Source: Spirometra erinaceieuropaei (taxonomy: Eukaryota > Platyhelminthes > Cestoda > Diphyllobothriidea > Diphyllobothriidae). Taken from it: a stretch of DNA of 64,000 nucleotides. Shown here one piece after another: positions 11,263 to 23,307 of this stretch (positions are counted from its first letter, which is position 1; each line of letters begins with the position of its first letter). A model generated the notes under the pieces. The model saw only the letters and a program-made list of their open reading frames with translations. It was not told where the DNA came from and did no database searches. The translations under genes were made by a program, and so were the position numbers. The stretch spans positions 1,830,124 through 1,894,123 of the forward strand of contig CACRXP010000009.1 of the NCBI GenBank assembly GCA_902702965.1, given 5' to 3'.

Positions 11263-11624
11263 TAAAGCTGACGTTCCAGTGATAGTGCCTTCGTCTTCTT
11301 CTAAGCAAAAACCCGGGATGCGCATTGTCTCCTCCATTCGTGAAAGATACTCTTCCCTCAAGTATTACATTTGAAGAAGACATAATTTGCCACCAAATGA
11401 GTAAAATAAAGAATACTTTAGTGCATGTTTTCCATAAAACATATTTAAGTTGGCGCGAAAAGGTAAAATTGATAAAAGCGATTCATACTATTTAGGTAAT
11501 CATTTTTTACCGAGTATGCTTTTTGAACGGGGGCGGGAAAAGTTTATTCAGAAGCCGGCATCTTGGTGTAACTAAAAGATCTTGATATTGGGCTACATGA
11601 TTGTCAGTATTATAACTCCACCTG

Positions 11625-11770
11625 GCTTGCTGGCTGTAATCAGCCAGTCATACCCTGCCCCGGATTCGGAACACATAGGATTCTGACACGGGACCTTTAC
11701 TAGTTGCGTCTAGCGCTCTCCCGTTGGGTCAGAGTTTCGCTTTCCTGCCAGTTACGATCGGGAATATTAA
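11625..11770 (-). repeat. S2 SINE-like fragment
   Basis: Minus-strand S2 segment: GGGTATGACTGGCTGATTAC (reverse of 11640-11659), with a decayed tRNA-like head downstream. The copy at 63305-63500 has the same order. Confidence 0.5.
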
Positions 11771-11964
11771 CTGCATTGGAATTGCTCGTTCCATTGTGCC
11801 CTGAGGTTCAGTCTAGCGACCTTGAAGGCAGTCAGATAGCGACCATAAATTCGTATACCGATAGGGACAGCAGTAAAGAGTGGTCTTTTCTGGTTCAGAA
11901 GTCGTCATTTGGCAGTTACATCAAGTCCCAAGTCTAGAGTACCTGGGATTCCGACAAAAACCGA

Positions 11965-12125
11965 CAAGATAACGGATCCGTTGGCTCAGTCGTAGAACGC
12001 TGAATCCAATGAACAATTATTCTGGGTTCTATTTCCGCGTGGTTTAAACCTGGGGTTGCATATGGCTGGCTGCTGACGACTAACAATCCAGAAATGATCA
12101 TTTCAGCCCTTCCTCTATTTTTTGT
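11965..12125 (+). repeat. S2 SINE-like copy
   Basis: Plus strand: A-box-like GTTGGCTCAGTCGTAGAACG near 11980, then GGGGTTGCATATGGCTGGCT and CTGACGACTAACAATCCAGA. B box decayed. Same family as 46114-46275. Confidence 0.55.
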
Positions 12126-12129
12126 GGCA

Positions 12130-13210
12130 CTTCGTTCTATTTTCCGAACTGAGGCCCTGATTCTTGCGGTCGAAATAACAATAATGCAAAGATGTTACTT
12201 AGGTGATTTTAATGAAGGGGACTTAGCAGGGTTGCTGCCCTTTCTCCCCATAACTCCTGTCTGGTTGACTCTAACTCTGTTACGCAACTCGAGAGCAGTA
12301 TACACAAAGTTGCACAACCACTGACAGCTCCATCTCCTGATAAGTCATCTGTATGCTCTGGGCTAAAAATATGTCATTGGATTGGACTCGTGACCTGCGT
12401 GTCCCCATTGTCTTCTTCCTGAAAATAACCTGCACTTTGTCTAAAATTAACCGCTGCAAACTACACTCACGTGCACTGGGGTATTCTTCCGCAACGATGA
12501 TTCTAAGTGGACCATTAGAAACAGGTGATCCGTGGATGTTGTCTAATTCGGGCAGTTAAGACAGACACGTGGGCTAGACTGGGACGTGCCTCAGGTTTCC
12601 GGCAGGAATGGCAAAAAAACTGTTCTTCTCTGTTGGTCCGATAGAAAGGACGAAATGACGCCATCCGGAAGAGTGCGTTTAGTTTAATTCCCATTTGTTT
12701 CGAGGTTCCTCTGTCATGCGAGTCGGCCGCCCGTTCGCTTTTTTAACCTGTTGAAAAGACTGGGGGGCGGGTGAAGTGGGGGGCTAGCAGTCACCCACCC
12801 GCAATCGTAAGGTGTTTCATTTTCTGCAGGAAATGCAGAATGCTGCTACTGCTGTTGCAGTTAGAATTATATTTGGTTAACCAGCGTTTGCTCAAAGAGC
12901 ATCTAGCAGAGACGGCGGCAGGCCACGTGTGTCTCGAGGTAAAACCGTTTCGAAACGATGACGCCTTAAAACTCTCGCAGCACCGAAGAATCACTGCCGT
13001 CTAGGTTAACGCCGCTTAAAAAATCAGTCAGGAGCTTTGAAGAAAATCTGTCAAACCACTACAAATTATCTTCTTAATTCGACTCCATTTCTGTAGGTTC
13101 GACTATTTCCGACAAGGGAGCCTATGATGAAACGTGTGTGTTTTCGACGCCTGCTGGTTGTCGCCCCTGAGATGGTGGCTGTGGTTGTGGTCGCTCTCAG
13201 CTGATTCATT
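12130..13210. other. no recognisable feature
   Basis: Short open frames only; no shared repeat recognised. Confidence 0.45.
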
Positions 13211-13214
13211 CAAA

Positions 13215-13597
13215 CCTTTTCCCCGGTCTCTGGTTAAGCTGTAAACAAAGCATTGAGTTGTCTGTAAATCTATCGTAAATCAGTGATTTTGCTATCTTTG
13301 AGTGTAGGCGTAAAGAGTCTTGCTCTTTCATACAGTGTCGTTCACTTCTTCATTGCCGCCATCACACGAACAACCACGAAGTTCGCGCTGTAGTGGGAAT
13401 CCCACTTTTACCCGGTCTCTTGGTAAGCTGTAAGCAAAGCATTGAGTTGTCTGTAAATCCATCGTAAACCAGTGATTTCGCTATCTTTGAATGTAGGCGA
13501 AAAGAGTCTTGCTCTGCCCTACAGCGTCGTTCACTTCTTTATTGCCGCCATCGCACGATCAACCACGAAGTCCGCGCTGTAGTGGAAATCCCAGTAA
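13215..13597. repeat. tandem duplication, 189-bp period
   Basis: Two head-to-tail copies about 90 percent alike by eye: CCCGGTCTCTGG at 13222 and CCCGGTCTCTTGG at 13411. Both continue GTAAGCTGTAA, GCATTGAGTTGTCTGTAAAT, AAAGAGTCTTGCTCT and ATTGCCGCCATC. No open frame spans both copies. I do not recognise the unit; it does not recur elsewhere in the window. Confidence 0.85.
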
Positions 13598-15221
13598 AGG
13601 CCGGACTTAAGAGTATAATTAACTCACCTGCATCGATGTAGTAACCTCATCCACAAATACCTCAGTAATGGTGTGCTCTCTTGAATGCAGAATGCACTTA
13701 TCTCGCCCAAAATCCCTACCCAGCAGATGCACGGAAACTCTCGATATTTGTCATAAAAGGACTCATTAATTAAGGAAATCCATCGTCACCATGCCGTAAA
13801 CTATATGAATGTATTAGGGTAACCTTTTTACATACTGCAGATTAGGCGTTAAAGTAGTGTGGACAAGACTGGAGACTTTAGCGGGAAGGTCAGCGACTAC
13901 TGACTCTTGATGTTCTGGGGAAGAGGATAAAGTAATCCAGACAATTGAACTCATCGCGTTTTTAAAGTGCCGCCAACTTTGCTCGCGGCCATGTCTCCCT
14001 TTTTTAAATTCAAAATCTCAGCCTTTTAATTGGAGGGGTTCAGCAAGTATACCCCAGCGCGGCCAGTAATTCAGAGTGTCTTCTCGAAGGCTCTACTGGA
14101 CAATATGCCTAACGTTCAAGCATCTGAAGCCGTCGGAACGTTGTATGCCTTTTGCTGGTTACCTGAGGAAACAGACAAAGACGGTTAACGCAAACGGTCA
14201 ACTTTGAAAGTTTATTTTATAACAAAAACTCTGTCAGGAGGTTGTGGGGCCGTACTGAAGTGAACTTACGTCCCGCAGGCTTTCTAGCTTGAGGTATACG
14301 ATTCCATCCCCCCCCCATCCCCGCATCACTCGTTCTTTGCCCAAAAGTGGTGCGTGGTCCGCAAGAGAGACGCAGGATCACAGGTCTTCTTGCACTGCCT
14401 TCTGATGGGAAAAAACAGTGTTCTCCTGGGCTAAAATCCGAAGTGGGTTGAATTTGACCAGAATCTGGGTTTATATCGCTAAGTAGGACTATCATTTCCC
14501 ACGCCCTCTAAATCATGCTTTAAAAAGGTGAAATAGATGCGTGGGTTCATCTTTTAACAGCAGTTAACCGTGAGTCTAGAATACTAGATAATGGTTTGGC
14601 CACCACTCATTTTCGAGAGAATCTTTGATCAGCCTTGTTTCTATTTTGGCAACTTTGTAAATCGGTGACCTTACAGTATTTACGCAAATTCACGGACGCC
14701 GCTTTATCTCGATGTTCGTAATATTGTTCATAAAAACGCAACTTAATAATTTGTCAGGGTAAAATACGCGGTTTTTCGTGATAAAGCTTGACTTTTATGT
14801 TATTCTCGTCTAGGCGTAGATACGAACGGACCATAAAAGTGCCGGTTATCAAATTTTACGCAGGTGATAATTAAACACACGTAAGGTTTTGTCGAATGAA
14901 AGGACGTTTTCAATGCTAACCTATAATAAAATTCTGAATGGCATCAATTGCTGTTCTTTTCCCACAGAGACGTTCTGGACAAAGTACCCTGGACCTCTTA
15001 TTGGTCACTCCTGCGTGTTAAGGTTGAAATGTATACCACTTGGGCCTCAGGTCTCCATCGAGACGTCTAAAATCGAGAACAATTTGAAAAAAAGCGTAAA
15101 ATTCCCTGATCTGCCCTGATCGGAAAACGCCAGTGGGCAGGTTCATCTTGTCCTGGGGTCGAGGGGCTAGGATCTACCCGTCAGGCTGCATGTCAACTAT
15201 AAATTAGAATTTGAGAACTGT
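13598..15221. other. no recognisable feature
   Basis: A 92-codon minus-strand frame at 14217-14495 and smaller ones carry no known motif. No repeat family recognised. Confidence 0.45.
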
Positions 15222-15360
15222 TTACCGACAAGGGCGGGGAAGCTGGAATCGCCTGTAGTGATCAGCCAGGGCTGCACAGCCAATCTCGAACCCCCAGGTC
15301 AGCTGGTCATTGAGCAAAGTTCTCATCACTGGGCTACCGGGCTCACCGCACGCTGATTAA
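15222..15360 (-). repeat. S2 SINE-like fragment with tRNA-like head
   Basis: Minus strand: A-box-like region from CCCGGTAGCCCAGTGATGAG, B-box-like GGGTTCGAGATTGG, then GGCTGATCACTACAGG and CCGACAA. Same order as the S2 copy at 63305-63500, diverged. Confidence 0.5.
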
Positions 15361-16689
15361 GATTGGTACTGTGGGTCGCGAACGGGAATATAAACTCCCG
15401 GAATTATGAAACAGGCCCACCTGTGATTCGAGAATTAAAGTCATATCGAACATTCGTGGAGGATAAGTGTGATGTTCTTAATTAAACACAATGAAAAACT
15501 GTTTTCGCGCTGCATACTTGCTTTGAGTTATAAGAAGACACTTTGCAGGAAGGCAGCATATCCGTACCCTGCTCATGCTATACGCAGTCATTTGACACCA
15601 GCGTGCCTTGGTCAAAACCGACTGCGGAAGAGAATGGGCATTTTCGCCTGACCTTATAGATCTAAACCTCAGCCTGCCGAATGATGGATGCCAATCGACT
15701 GTCGACAGATAGGGTCGGGGTTCGGAATGACCGTTCCTAGTTTCTTTTTCGTCATCAGTCAACCGCTTTTAAATGTCGGACGGAAATCTGAGATTCCGCT
15801 TGCGTCACATGCTCGTAAAGTCATTTAGAAGTCAACCGATCTACTATCTGATATATCGGCTCACATTTCCTCGCTTTTAATTCGCAATATGCTAGATAGC
15901 ATGAGTGAGGTATTTGCTAATTACTCTCGACTAAAAGTTGATGCAAAGAGACGCGATCCATATAAAAAACTTATTTTTAAAGCCCATTTCTTTCCAAATT
16001 GTTGTTTGATTTCACTTTGCTTCTATCTCACTGTGTAGCCAGGCATAAAAGCAATAACCTCTCTTTTAACTCCTTTTTCAGTTAAATATTTGCACAATCG
16101 CAACTTTTAACATTGTTATCGGCTTGACTGGCCATCTGTTTAAGGGGAGGGGTGAATACTGTTGATTTATGGCGTGTTTGATTTCGCGCGGGGAACAAGT
16201 GCTCTCTGATTGGAGTTCAGCTGGCGCACATAAAAAGATGATGTTTAAACAGTGACGAAATTCCAAACGCGCCCATTCAATAACTCTCTCTCTCTCTAAT
16301 TCCAGTGTTTAACAGACTTTGCCATGCACATCAGTTGCTCTTGCTGCCTTGATCTGCCATACATCCGAATCGGTTTTAAACAACTGCAAAATACTTCATT
16401 CTAATTTCGCGCCCTAGAAGGACAAGGAAATGGGAAACCCCCTCTGTAATGTCGGTGACCTTGCGCTAAATTCCAGATGATCAGGGTATAGTTAGAGATT
16501 AAATTTCAGGTTAGGGCAAACGATGGCTGGTAATCTGAAAAAGCAATTGCTCCAAAACTGTCAGATTGACAAGCTTACGGAAGAGCCCCATAAAAGCACG
16601 AGAGTTGTTTTGGGTCTGAGGTTTGTGCCAAGTCAACTCTGTGCAACTTAAACTCCCCACATTTGTCGACATTTAAGAAATTAAAGTTG
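15361..16689. other. no recognisable feature; short CT microsatellite
   Basis: A (TC)n run sits at about 16284-16297. Otherwise only chance-sized open frames. Confidence 0.45.
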
Positions 16690-17020
16690 CAATGAGCATT
16701 AGGCATTGATTTATCCTGATGGTAGGACGAATAAGTTAGTATTTGCGTTTTGCCGTGACGTCAAGTGTCCACAGCCCACACAGGCGGTCACACAGCAACT
16801 ATCACGAAGATTGAGATGAGCATTAGGATTAATTTTGAGGTTAGGGTTGGGACCGACTAGCAGACCTATAAACAACTGCCTAGAAGCTATTAAATTGAAA
16901 AGCCCGCAGGGGTGCTCCATAACAGTCCCACATCAGGACGAGTAAATCAGTGTTTCCTTTTTGCCGTGACGTTAAGTGTCCACAGCTTACGTGGGCGGTG
17001 GCACAGCAACTAGCAACCAA
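16690..17020. repeat. local direct duplication, ~221-bp offset
   Basis: TGCCGTGACGTCAAGTGTCC at 16752 recurs as TGCCGTGACGTTAAGTGTCC at 16972. Both are preceded by AGGACGA-TAA and followed by CACAG...GGCGGT...CACAGCAACTA. A telomere-like GGTTAGGGTTGGG lies between the copies (about 16840). Confidence 0.7.
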
Positions 17021-17024
17021 TCAA

Positions 17025-17400
17025 ATAAACCAGAAATGGCCATTCCTGTATCCCGCTCTTTGTCGGCAGAAGCATCTCCATTACTGACTGCAATTCACCG
17101 CGGCACCGCCCGCCTGAGCTGTTGAAATTCGACCCCAGGGCAAGGCAAAAATGTCTCTTCTCCCATTCTGAAATCAGAGTAGATCAGTGCACGTTATTCT
17201 AGGGTGTCTAAATGCTCCCGATCTCAGCTAAAAGGACACGAGCGAGTTAATGCAGCGTGGAGAGCGTTCATCATTGACCAGCTGACTCGCTCTTGGAATC
17301 TCAGTTTTGCAACCCGGGCTGATTGGGACGCTAATGTTTGACGACGGCAAATAAGTCGAAAACAGCCATCCCAGTTTGCTTCGTCTTTGTCAGTTAAAAA
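17025..17400 (+). repeat. two S2 3'-end fragments
   Basis: CCAGAAATGGCCATTCC followed by TCTTTGTCGGCAGAAGCA (17030-17075), and TGACGACGGCAAATAAGTCG...CATCCCAGTTTGC...TCTTTGTCAGTTAAA (17338-17398), match the 3' part of S2. The sequence between them is unrecognised. Confidence 0.5.
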
Positions 17401-19030
17401 TTCCCGATCATGGAAGCCGTTTTGTTTGCCTCGGCGGATCTCTTTGCTCATTCTTCATGCTTTCTTTTTGATGTATGGTTGAAAGTCGACCCCTGTCATC
17501 TTACGAGGGAGATAGATTTTCACCTAAAAAGATCTGCAAATCCATTTTGCTCGTCAGGTAAAGTGCCTTGTTAAGGCATAGGGTCTGGGTATTATGTTCA
17601 CAAAACATTTTTAACAAACCTGAACAAAAAATACAAGAATTTCGTGGGGGGGAGTTGGGAAAGCAAAGTGCAGTTATAGACGAAATGTACTCCAAAACCA
17701 CCATAACCGACAGTGTCGAAATGCAAAAAAATTTTAGGGATCTTTAATTGGGTTTTCTTTTATTAATAATGGCTTCATGGCTGTTTGGATAGGCAAGGCA
17801 GTTCCGAGGAGACAGGATGCATAAAATGCTTGGCTATGCCTGCGCTACCAAGCTCTTTACGTCCTTCGTTTAATCCTACTAAACTAAGATAAAGTTTTCC
17901 ACAATTTCATCAGGGCCTTTTCGTAAAGCATCAAATTATCCCTAAGGTATGTGGTAGTTGTTGGTGTTGAAGAAAGTTTTATAAGCACCAACTTTACAGT
18001 TTACAAACTCTTGCTTCGGACTGAGTCTAACTACCGATTTTTGAAAGCTAATCCATTGGTTTGCTAACTTGATAACCAGAAAGCAGCCGCTGACCTGGTA
18101 AAATCCCATTTTCCTGACTTGTACAGTTTCTATTTCCAAATCGTTTCACCGGACCGCGAAAACAATTAGCACACAATGGTTTCGAGGATTCGAACAACTT
18201 CCGTGCCTTAGAACTGATTTCCTGCTAAAAACATTTCTGCGAAGCCAAATCCGAGCATTATTGTGGCGCTAAGAGCGCAATATTAGGACTTTAGAATAAT
18301 CCTAGTCCGAAATTCTACAATATGCAATTTAAACATAATTTACATTGTTTATAACAGGTTCGCCTTCAAACTCAGGCTACTCGTATAACCCTTAGAAGAC
18401 GTGTGGTTCGGCCGAGGAATGGTTGAATTCTGTTGGAGACCATTTGTGAACGATTTGGCTCGCTTCCTCATTCACGATTAATCGCAACGTACGCGCTGTA
18501 ATGGGGGTATCGCAGGAAAATCAGGTCCGAAATTGTGGCCTCTTTCAAGTTTTAAGACAGCGTCGAATAATTTTATTAATACCGAGTTATAAAAAAATTT
18601 TGAAGGCAGCCCTACCTTCTCTTCTTGGTCTGCGCTTATGAATGTGCAGGATTCGACAGTGACTCATGATCATGATGACTTCCCAGATCAAATCGGCGTT
18701 TGTAGTAATCGACGCATTCCAAAATTTTAGGATCGATCACTCATTATCTAAATTCTACGTTGTGAAGCTGCCAACAACTGAGGTTCCCGACTGTCGTTCA
18801 CTCGGATGCATCTTGTGTTTAGTCGTTTACGCATAAAGTATGAAAGAAATCGTAAGTAAGCGGCTAGGAGTATTCACCGGCGAAACCAGAATGTTTTGAA
18901 AGGTTAACCACTGTCTTCGGACAGGAGGTTAGCCAGTGTCAACTTTGATACAAAATTTGCTTATCTTGGACATTTGATATCAGTTTGAGAGAGTAGTCCA
19001 TAATTTAAGAAGAGAAGTGGAGCACCGGAA
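17401..19030. other. no recognisable feature
   Basis: A/T-rich with short open frames; no shared repeat or coding family seen. Confidence 0.45.
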
Positions 19031-19044
19031 CGCTTCGTTTATTG

Positions 19045-19086
19045 TCCTGAGCTTTCAGACTCGCACAGGAGTCCATCGTCAGAGGT
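19045..19086 (-). ncRNA. PLE hammerhead motif inside the ORF tail
   Basis: Minus strand: CTGACGA, helix II GGACTC/GAGTCT with a C-T-G-T-G-C loop, GAAA, then G-C closing pair and cleavage triplet CTC. Helix I pairs CCT with AGG. The GAAAGCTC here against GAAACGTC at 45.3 kb is a swapped base pair in helix III (G-C for C-G), which supports structure. All of it is translated in the ORF frame up to the stop codon. Confidence 0.7.
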
Positions 19087-19899
19087 AGCAGCAGCAGCAG
19101 CAGAACAGGCGATAGTTATAAGGCATGCAGGCCAATCATCGACCGACGACGCAAGACTGGAGGTGGCTACGCAGGGCTCTGTATGCCGGCGCCAGATCGA
19201 TAAATCGATTGACCGAGTTCTCATCGAAGGCCCAGATTGCTCGTCAGGCTTTAACCGGTCTTTGATTTTCATGCCCCAATTGCGCATGCTGGCTTTGGGG
19301 CGGTGTGCAATTCCAACACCTAGCTCCGCAGCAATGCGCTCGGTCGCTTCTGAAACACCTTTGATGTATGGCAAAGAATGCCATGTCGTCGGCGGCGTTG
19401 ATTTTGGAGTTCTCTGGTGGCGACCGCGTAAGCAAAGACTTATGAATGCCCTCGGAAAATCATTTTCCACAAACTGGTCGCAGAGATAACGGGCCTCACG
19501 TGCTCTGTCCTCCGATTTGCTGCAATGAGCTTGGATCCTTTTGAAGAGCGTCTTCACACAGTTTCGTTTGTGAGCCACCGGATGGTCGCTGTGAAAACTG
19601 AGAAGCTGTGTGGTGTTCGCTGCCTTCCTCTAAACCGTCGTTTCAAGTTCACCGTTTAGGTTTCGTCTGACAAGCACATCCAGGAAGGGCAACTGCTGTC
19701 CCTGCTCATCTTCCCTCGTGAATTTTATGTCAGGGAAGACGTAATTGAGCAGGCTGTGGAAATGTTGCAGCATGTCCTTCTTTACGATGACGAACGTGTC
19801 GTCTACGTAACGGCGCCAAAACACCGGTTCATGTTGGATGAAGGCAATCTTTTCTAACTCCTGTAGGACCAGTTCTGCCACTAAACCGGAGACCGCCTG

Positions 19900-20059
<160 letters not shown>

Positions 20060-20115
20060 TCTTAGCCATGGGTGCATCTGTTCACTTGTGGTACTATAGA
20101 GCAGGCCGATTAAAA

Positions 20116-20565
20116 AAGGAGACTACAACCTGCTAAAAAAAGCCCTACGCTTCTTGGGCATGGAGACTAAAATGCTTTCGCGAGGGTAGAATCACGATTT
20201 GTCGAAGGACTTTGCGGATGTCTGAAATCCAGCTAGGTTTGTGTATTCTGCATCTGCGAGGATATTCCCAGGGTTGCGACGATTTATATCGCGTCTCCGA
20301 GTCCCATGAATGTCGTCCGGTGTAACTATTGTTACGCTCTAGACAGGCTAACCTTTTCATTGACACCGGTCAGATATTTTAAACTTTAGTCTGCGCAGGA
20401 GGTGTTGGAGGCACGAAATGTCACTCACAAAACTGCGTGACTAGCATTCGTTAAAAACGACGTTAGTACGATTATAATCTTCCCTCTGATCGCCTTACTC
20501 TCAGGCCGTATATTTTTCGTTTTGTTCATGTGGACCGTTCTCTTAGGATATTTAATTTTAACCAA
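20116..20565. other. no recognisable feature
   Basis: Between two PLE relics. No PLE block, repeat family or known protein seen. Confidence 0.45.
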
Positions 20566-21850
20566 CTAGTGGGCCTCCACATTTGCCAAACAACTGAGTC
20601 GTAGGCTAGTTCTTGATACAAGTGGAATGAGAAGGCGGCTGACGGCTTCCGAGACGTTCCTCATGTACGAAATTGCTTGCCGAAATTTAGGGTTGGTCGG
20701 ATTTGGTCTCTGGTGTCGTTTTCGTACGCACTGGTTGACAAAGTTGCGGGTAGCCATGGGCTCTCAGTACCTCTCGAAGATATTGTAATTCAGCAACCTT
20801 GTCTTCCACTCACTGCAGTGCGTCTTAACGCGCCGGTATATCGCCCTTACGCAACTGCGTTGCTTTCGGAATTCAGAACTTGCATCGTGTTTCTAATCAT
20901 TTTAGTTTTCAGGCCACCGCAATCTTTGCGACAGACGAGGACATCCAGGAAGGCCAGCTGGTTGTTTTCCTCCTCCTCCGTCGTAAATTAAATGTTCGGA
21001 AAGACGGCGTTGAGTTGTTCTTTGGATGTCAGCACCTGATCCCGTCCGATGACGACGAAGGTATCGTCTACATACCGAGTCCAGAATTTCGGTCTGTGGT
21101 GTCGGAAAATCCGCGACTCCAGCCGTTGTAGGACCGCCTCGACTATGAATCCTGAAATCGCCGAACCCATTGGCGTGTCCTTCACCTGCTCGTAGATTGC
21201 TCCACCGAATGTAAGGCACGACTTTAGGCAGAATTCCAGGAGGTGAATTATTTGGGCGTGTCCGTGACTATTCTCCGCTTCACCGTAGTTCTCTCGTAGG
21301 AGTATTTCGATGGTCTCAACTGCCAGGTCTTGCAGAATATAAATAAAAAAGGACGCGGCATCAAAGGATACCAAGACGTCGTTTGGCAGGAGACTTACCC
21401 CTTTAGGTTCCTCCAAGAATTGCGTTGACGAGCTGATTGTGGTCAGAAACTTGAGACGTCGAAATAGCCACTTTGCGATACGATGGACCGGGGAGGGGCG
21501 TCCTTCTTGTGCACTTTTGGGAGGGCGCAGAATCGGGCCAAGGCCGTTTCTTTCGCTCTCGTCACGCGTCTGTCGATCGGGAATATTGCACCTGAGTTCT
21601 CCCTTACCAACAGCATCGCACTGATCTCGCGTGTCCGCGTTTTTATGGGGCTGGATTTGTATGCGACATAGGACTGACGATCCTCCAAGAAGCGTTTGGC
21701 CTTCTGAATGTAGTCTGCCCTGTCCAATACGACCGTGGAGCGCGCCTTGTCCGATTAGGTTCAAACCGATTGACGAGCATATTTAACTGCACGACTTTGG
21801 CTTTTGGTACAGCTGCGTAGTGGGTTGACTGATTTGACAATTGGGTCAGA
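20566..21850 (-). pseudogene. Penelope-like element reverse transcriptase relic
   Basis: The minus-strand frame 20988-21764 (258 codons) carries V-S-F-D-A-A-S-F-F, I-Y-E-Q-V-K-D-T-P-M-G-S-A-I-S-G and the catalytic box R-Y-V-D-D-T-F-V-V intact. A stop or frameshift near 20985 separates it from E-N-N-Q-L-A-F-L-D-V-L-V (about 20930-20985). Further stops follow, then N-F-V-N-Q-C-V-R-K-R and Y-M-R-N-V-S-E-A-V (20566-20757). A frame change near 21760 leads into an upstream block (21643-21840). The endonuclease and 3' ribozyme are lost. This is a different PLE subfamily from the relic at 19-20 kb and the same one as at 62.3 kb. Confidence 0.85.
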
Positions 21851-22216
21851 GATGTAAATTCGACAACGGTAGGGGGAAGGACCCCAATTAACTATCGGTG
21901 TACTGTGGATCGTGTCATACAGGAATGGTGGAAAGGGGGGTTAAGAGTGAGGCAGCACGCCGGACAGTAAACTGACGGAATGCCGGAAAAACACAGAAGA
22001 CGATCGGTAGCAAGAACGATCGTTGTTCTGAGTGTGTGCAACCAGCTGGATATTCAATTATGAATGAATGCCTATCCATCGAATAACTGAACTTATCGCC
22101 AGGCAGATATGCCTGCTATCCCTCAATTCATGGTCAGTTAATCTCCACTTTTTGTTTCTCCGCTCTTTGATACAACAGCCAGTCATCAGGGTTTAATTAG
22201 ATTTCGAAAATGCATA
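21851..22216. other. no recognisable feature
   Basis: Spacer between a PLE relic and an RA copy; nothing recognised. Confidence 0.4.
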
Positions 22217-23201
22217 GAGTAGTTGGACTAACTCATGAAATGTCAACCGAAATTCCGAAATGCGTTTTCGTTTCGAAAAGTAGAGTTGTAAAACTAACCA
22301 TGATGTAGCCTAACTATATAATACTTTAGCTATTTCAGGGTACCTGCTTTCGAACTAACTTCTTTCCGGCTGCATGCAACTACTATACTCTATAAAAAAA
22401 ATTACTACGTATGTGACATGCATTTTCTTCATTGATTGTTGATGCCCTTAAAAATGCAATTGTATTTCATGGAAACCATGCATACAAATACTCATTCTTT
22501 TGCTCATTCGGTAGAAAATGACGACCTTTTTCAATTTTATACGCGAAGGAAGGGTATGATTCGGTTTTGAAAAAGTTTCTAGCTGTGAGATTTTTTGAGC
22601 AGCATGAAATGGCCGTTCATAAAACGACATGGCTCTGCATTTGTCAGTTTGGCTTATAAGATTAACAATATGGTTCAAATCCACCGCTAAATTTTATAAA
22701 CCCCATACGATCTACTCCTATTACGGCAGAAAAACGTATGCTTTTCCGTAGGCGGAAAATATACGGCTTGTAGTTTTGAAAACCTGAATTCAAGTTTAAC
22801 GGCAGGTCCAGGCTCAAAAGTATTCGGGAATTGGAACGGTTTTTGAAAACTAAGTCATAAACTTCCCGTGAGTATAAAATTAAAGAAGACGTACTTTCAT
22901 ACTGAATGAGCAAAAGAATGAATATTTTTGCATGGTTCTCAGGAAATATAATTGAATTTTCAAGGACATCGAAAATCGATGAGAAAAATGCATGCTAATT
23001 AAGTAGTCATTTTACCGAGTAGTTTTTGCATGCAACGTGAAAGGAGTTATTTTAAAAGCCAGCACCCTGAAGTAACTTAGATATTATAGAATTATGCTAC
23101 ACGATGATCATTTCTACACTTCTACTTTATTAATATTTTCCAAACGAAAACGCATTTCAGAATCTCGTTTGACATTTTATGAGTTAGCCCACCTACCGTA
23201 G
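22217..23201 (-). mobile_element. RA fold-back MITE, copy 5 (full length)
   Basis: Left end AGTAGTTGGACTAACTCATG and right end ATGAGTTAGCCCACCTACC are inverted. Mirrored arms contain TTTCGTTTCGAAAAG / CCAAACGAAAACGC and GGTAGAAAATGACG near the middle. The centre reads GTTTTGAAAACCTG, the reverse orientation. No open frame of note. Confidence 0.85.
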
Positions 23202-23307
23202 TAGACAGCTCTCCATCGTTTTTCTATATCTCGCCCATATACTTAAACCTTACCGAGATATTTTCCTTGAAGACTGGCGTATTGTGTAATATTTTACTGT
23301 ACTAACG

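Larger units (their letters stand above)
10875..11353. mobile_element. palindromic ribozyme-bearing insert with 12-bp target duplication
   Basis: Flanked by GAAAGATACTCT at 10863-10874 and 11342-11353, a 12-bp target-site duplication of RA sequence. The insert is a large imperfect palindrome of about 230-bp arms (GAAGAAGACGAAGAC near the left, GTCTTCTTCTAAG near the right; AGGGGATTACGTCCGTGGGT against ACGGACGTGATCCCTCCCC). It has C-runs near the centre and one hammerhead motif per arm, pointing outward. The sequence resembles the 3' region of PLEs at 45.2 and 60.8 kb, so it was probably inserted by PLE machinery. Confidence 0.7.
10425..11622 (+). mobile_element. RA fold-back MITE, copy 4, split by a nested insertion
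   Basis: The left part starts inside the arm (TGGCTACTTAAGTATCATG), with a forward-oriented centre (CAGAGTTTCCAAACCAAAAG). The element is interrupted at 10874/11354 and resumes in the correct register with TCAAGTATTACATTTGAAG. It ends near TATAACTCCACCT without its terminal repeat. Removing 10875-11353 restores colinearity with the other RA copies. Confidence 0.8.

Noticed and set aside
13215..13597. CRISPR-like array
   Set aside because: Only two long copies without regular short spacers, and the sequence is eukaryotic in character.
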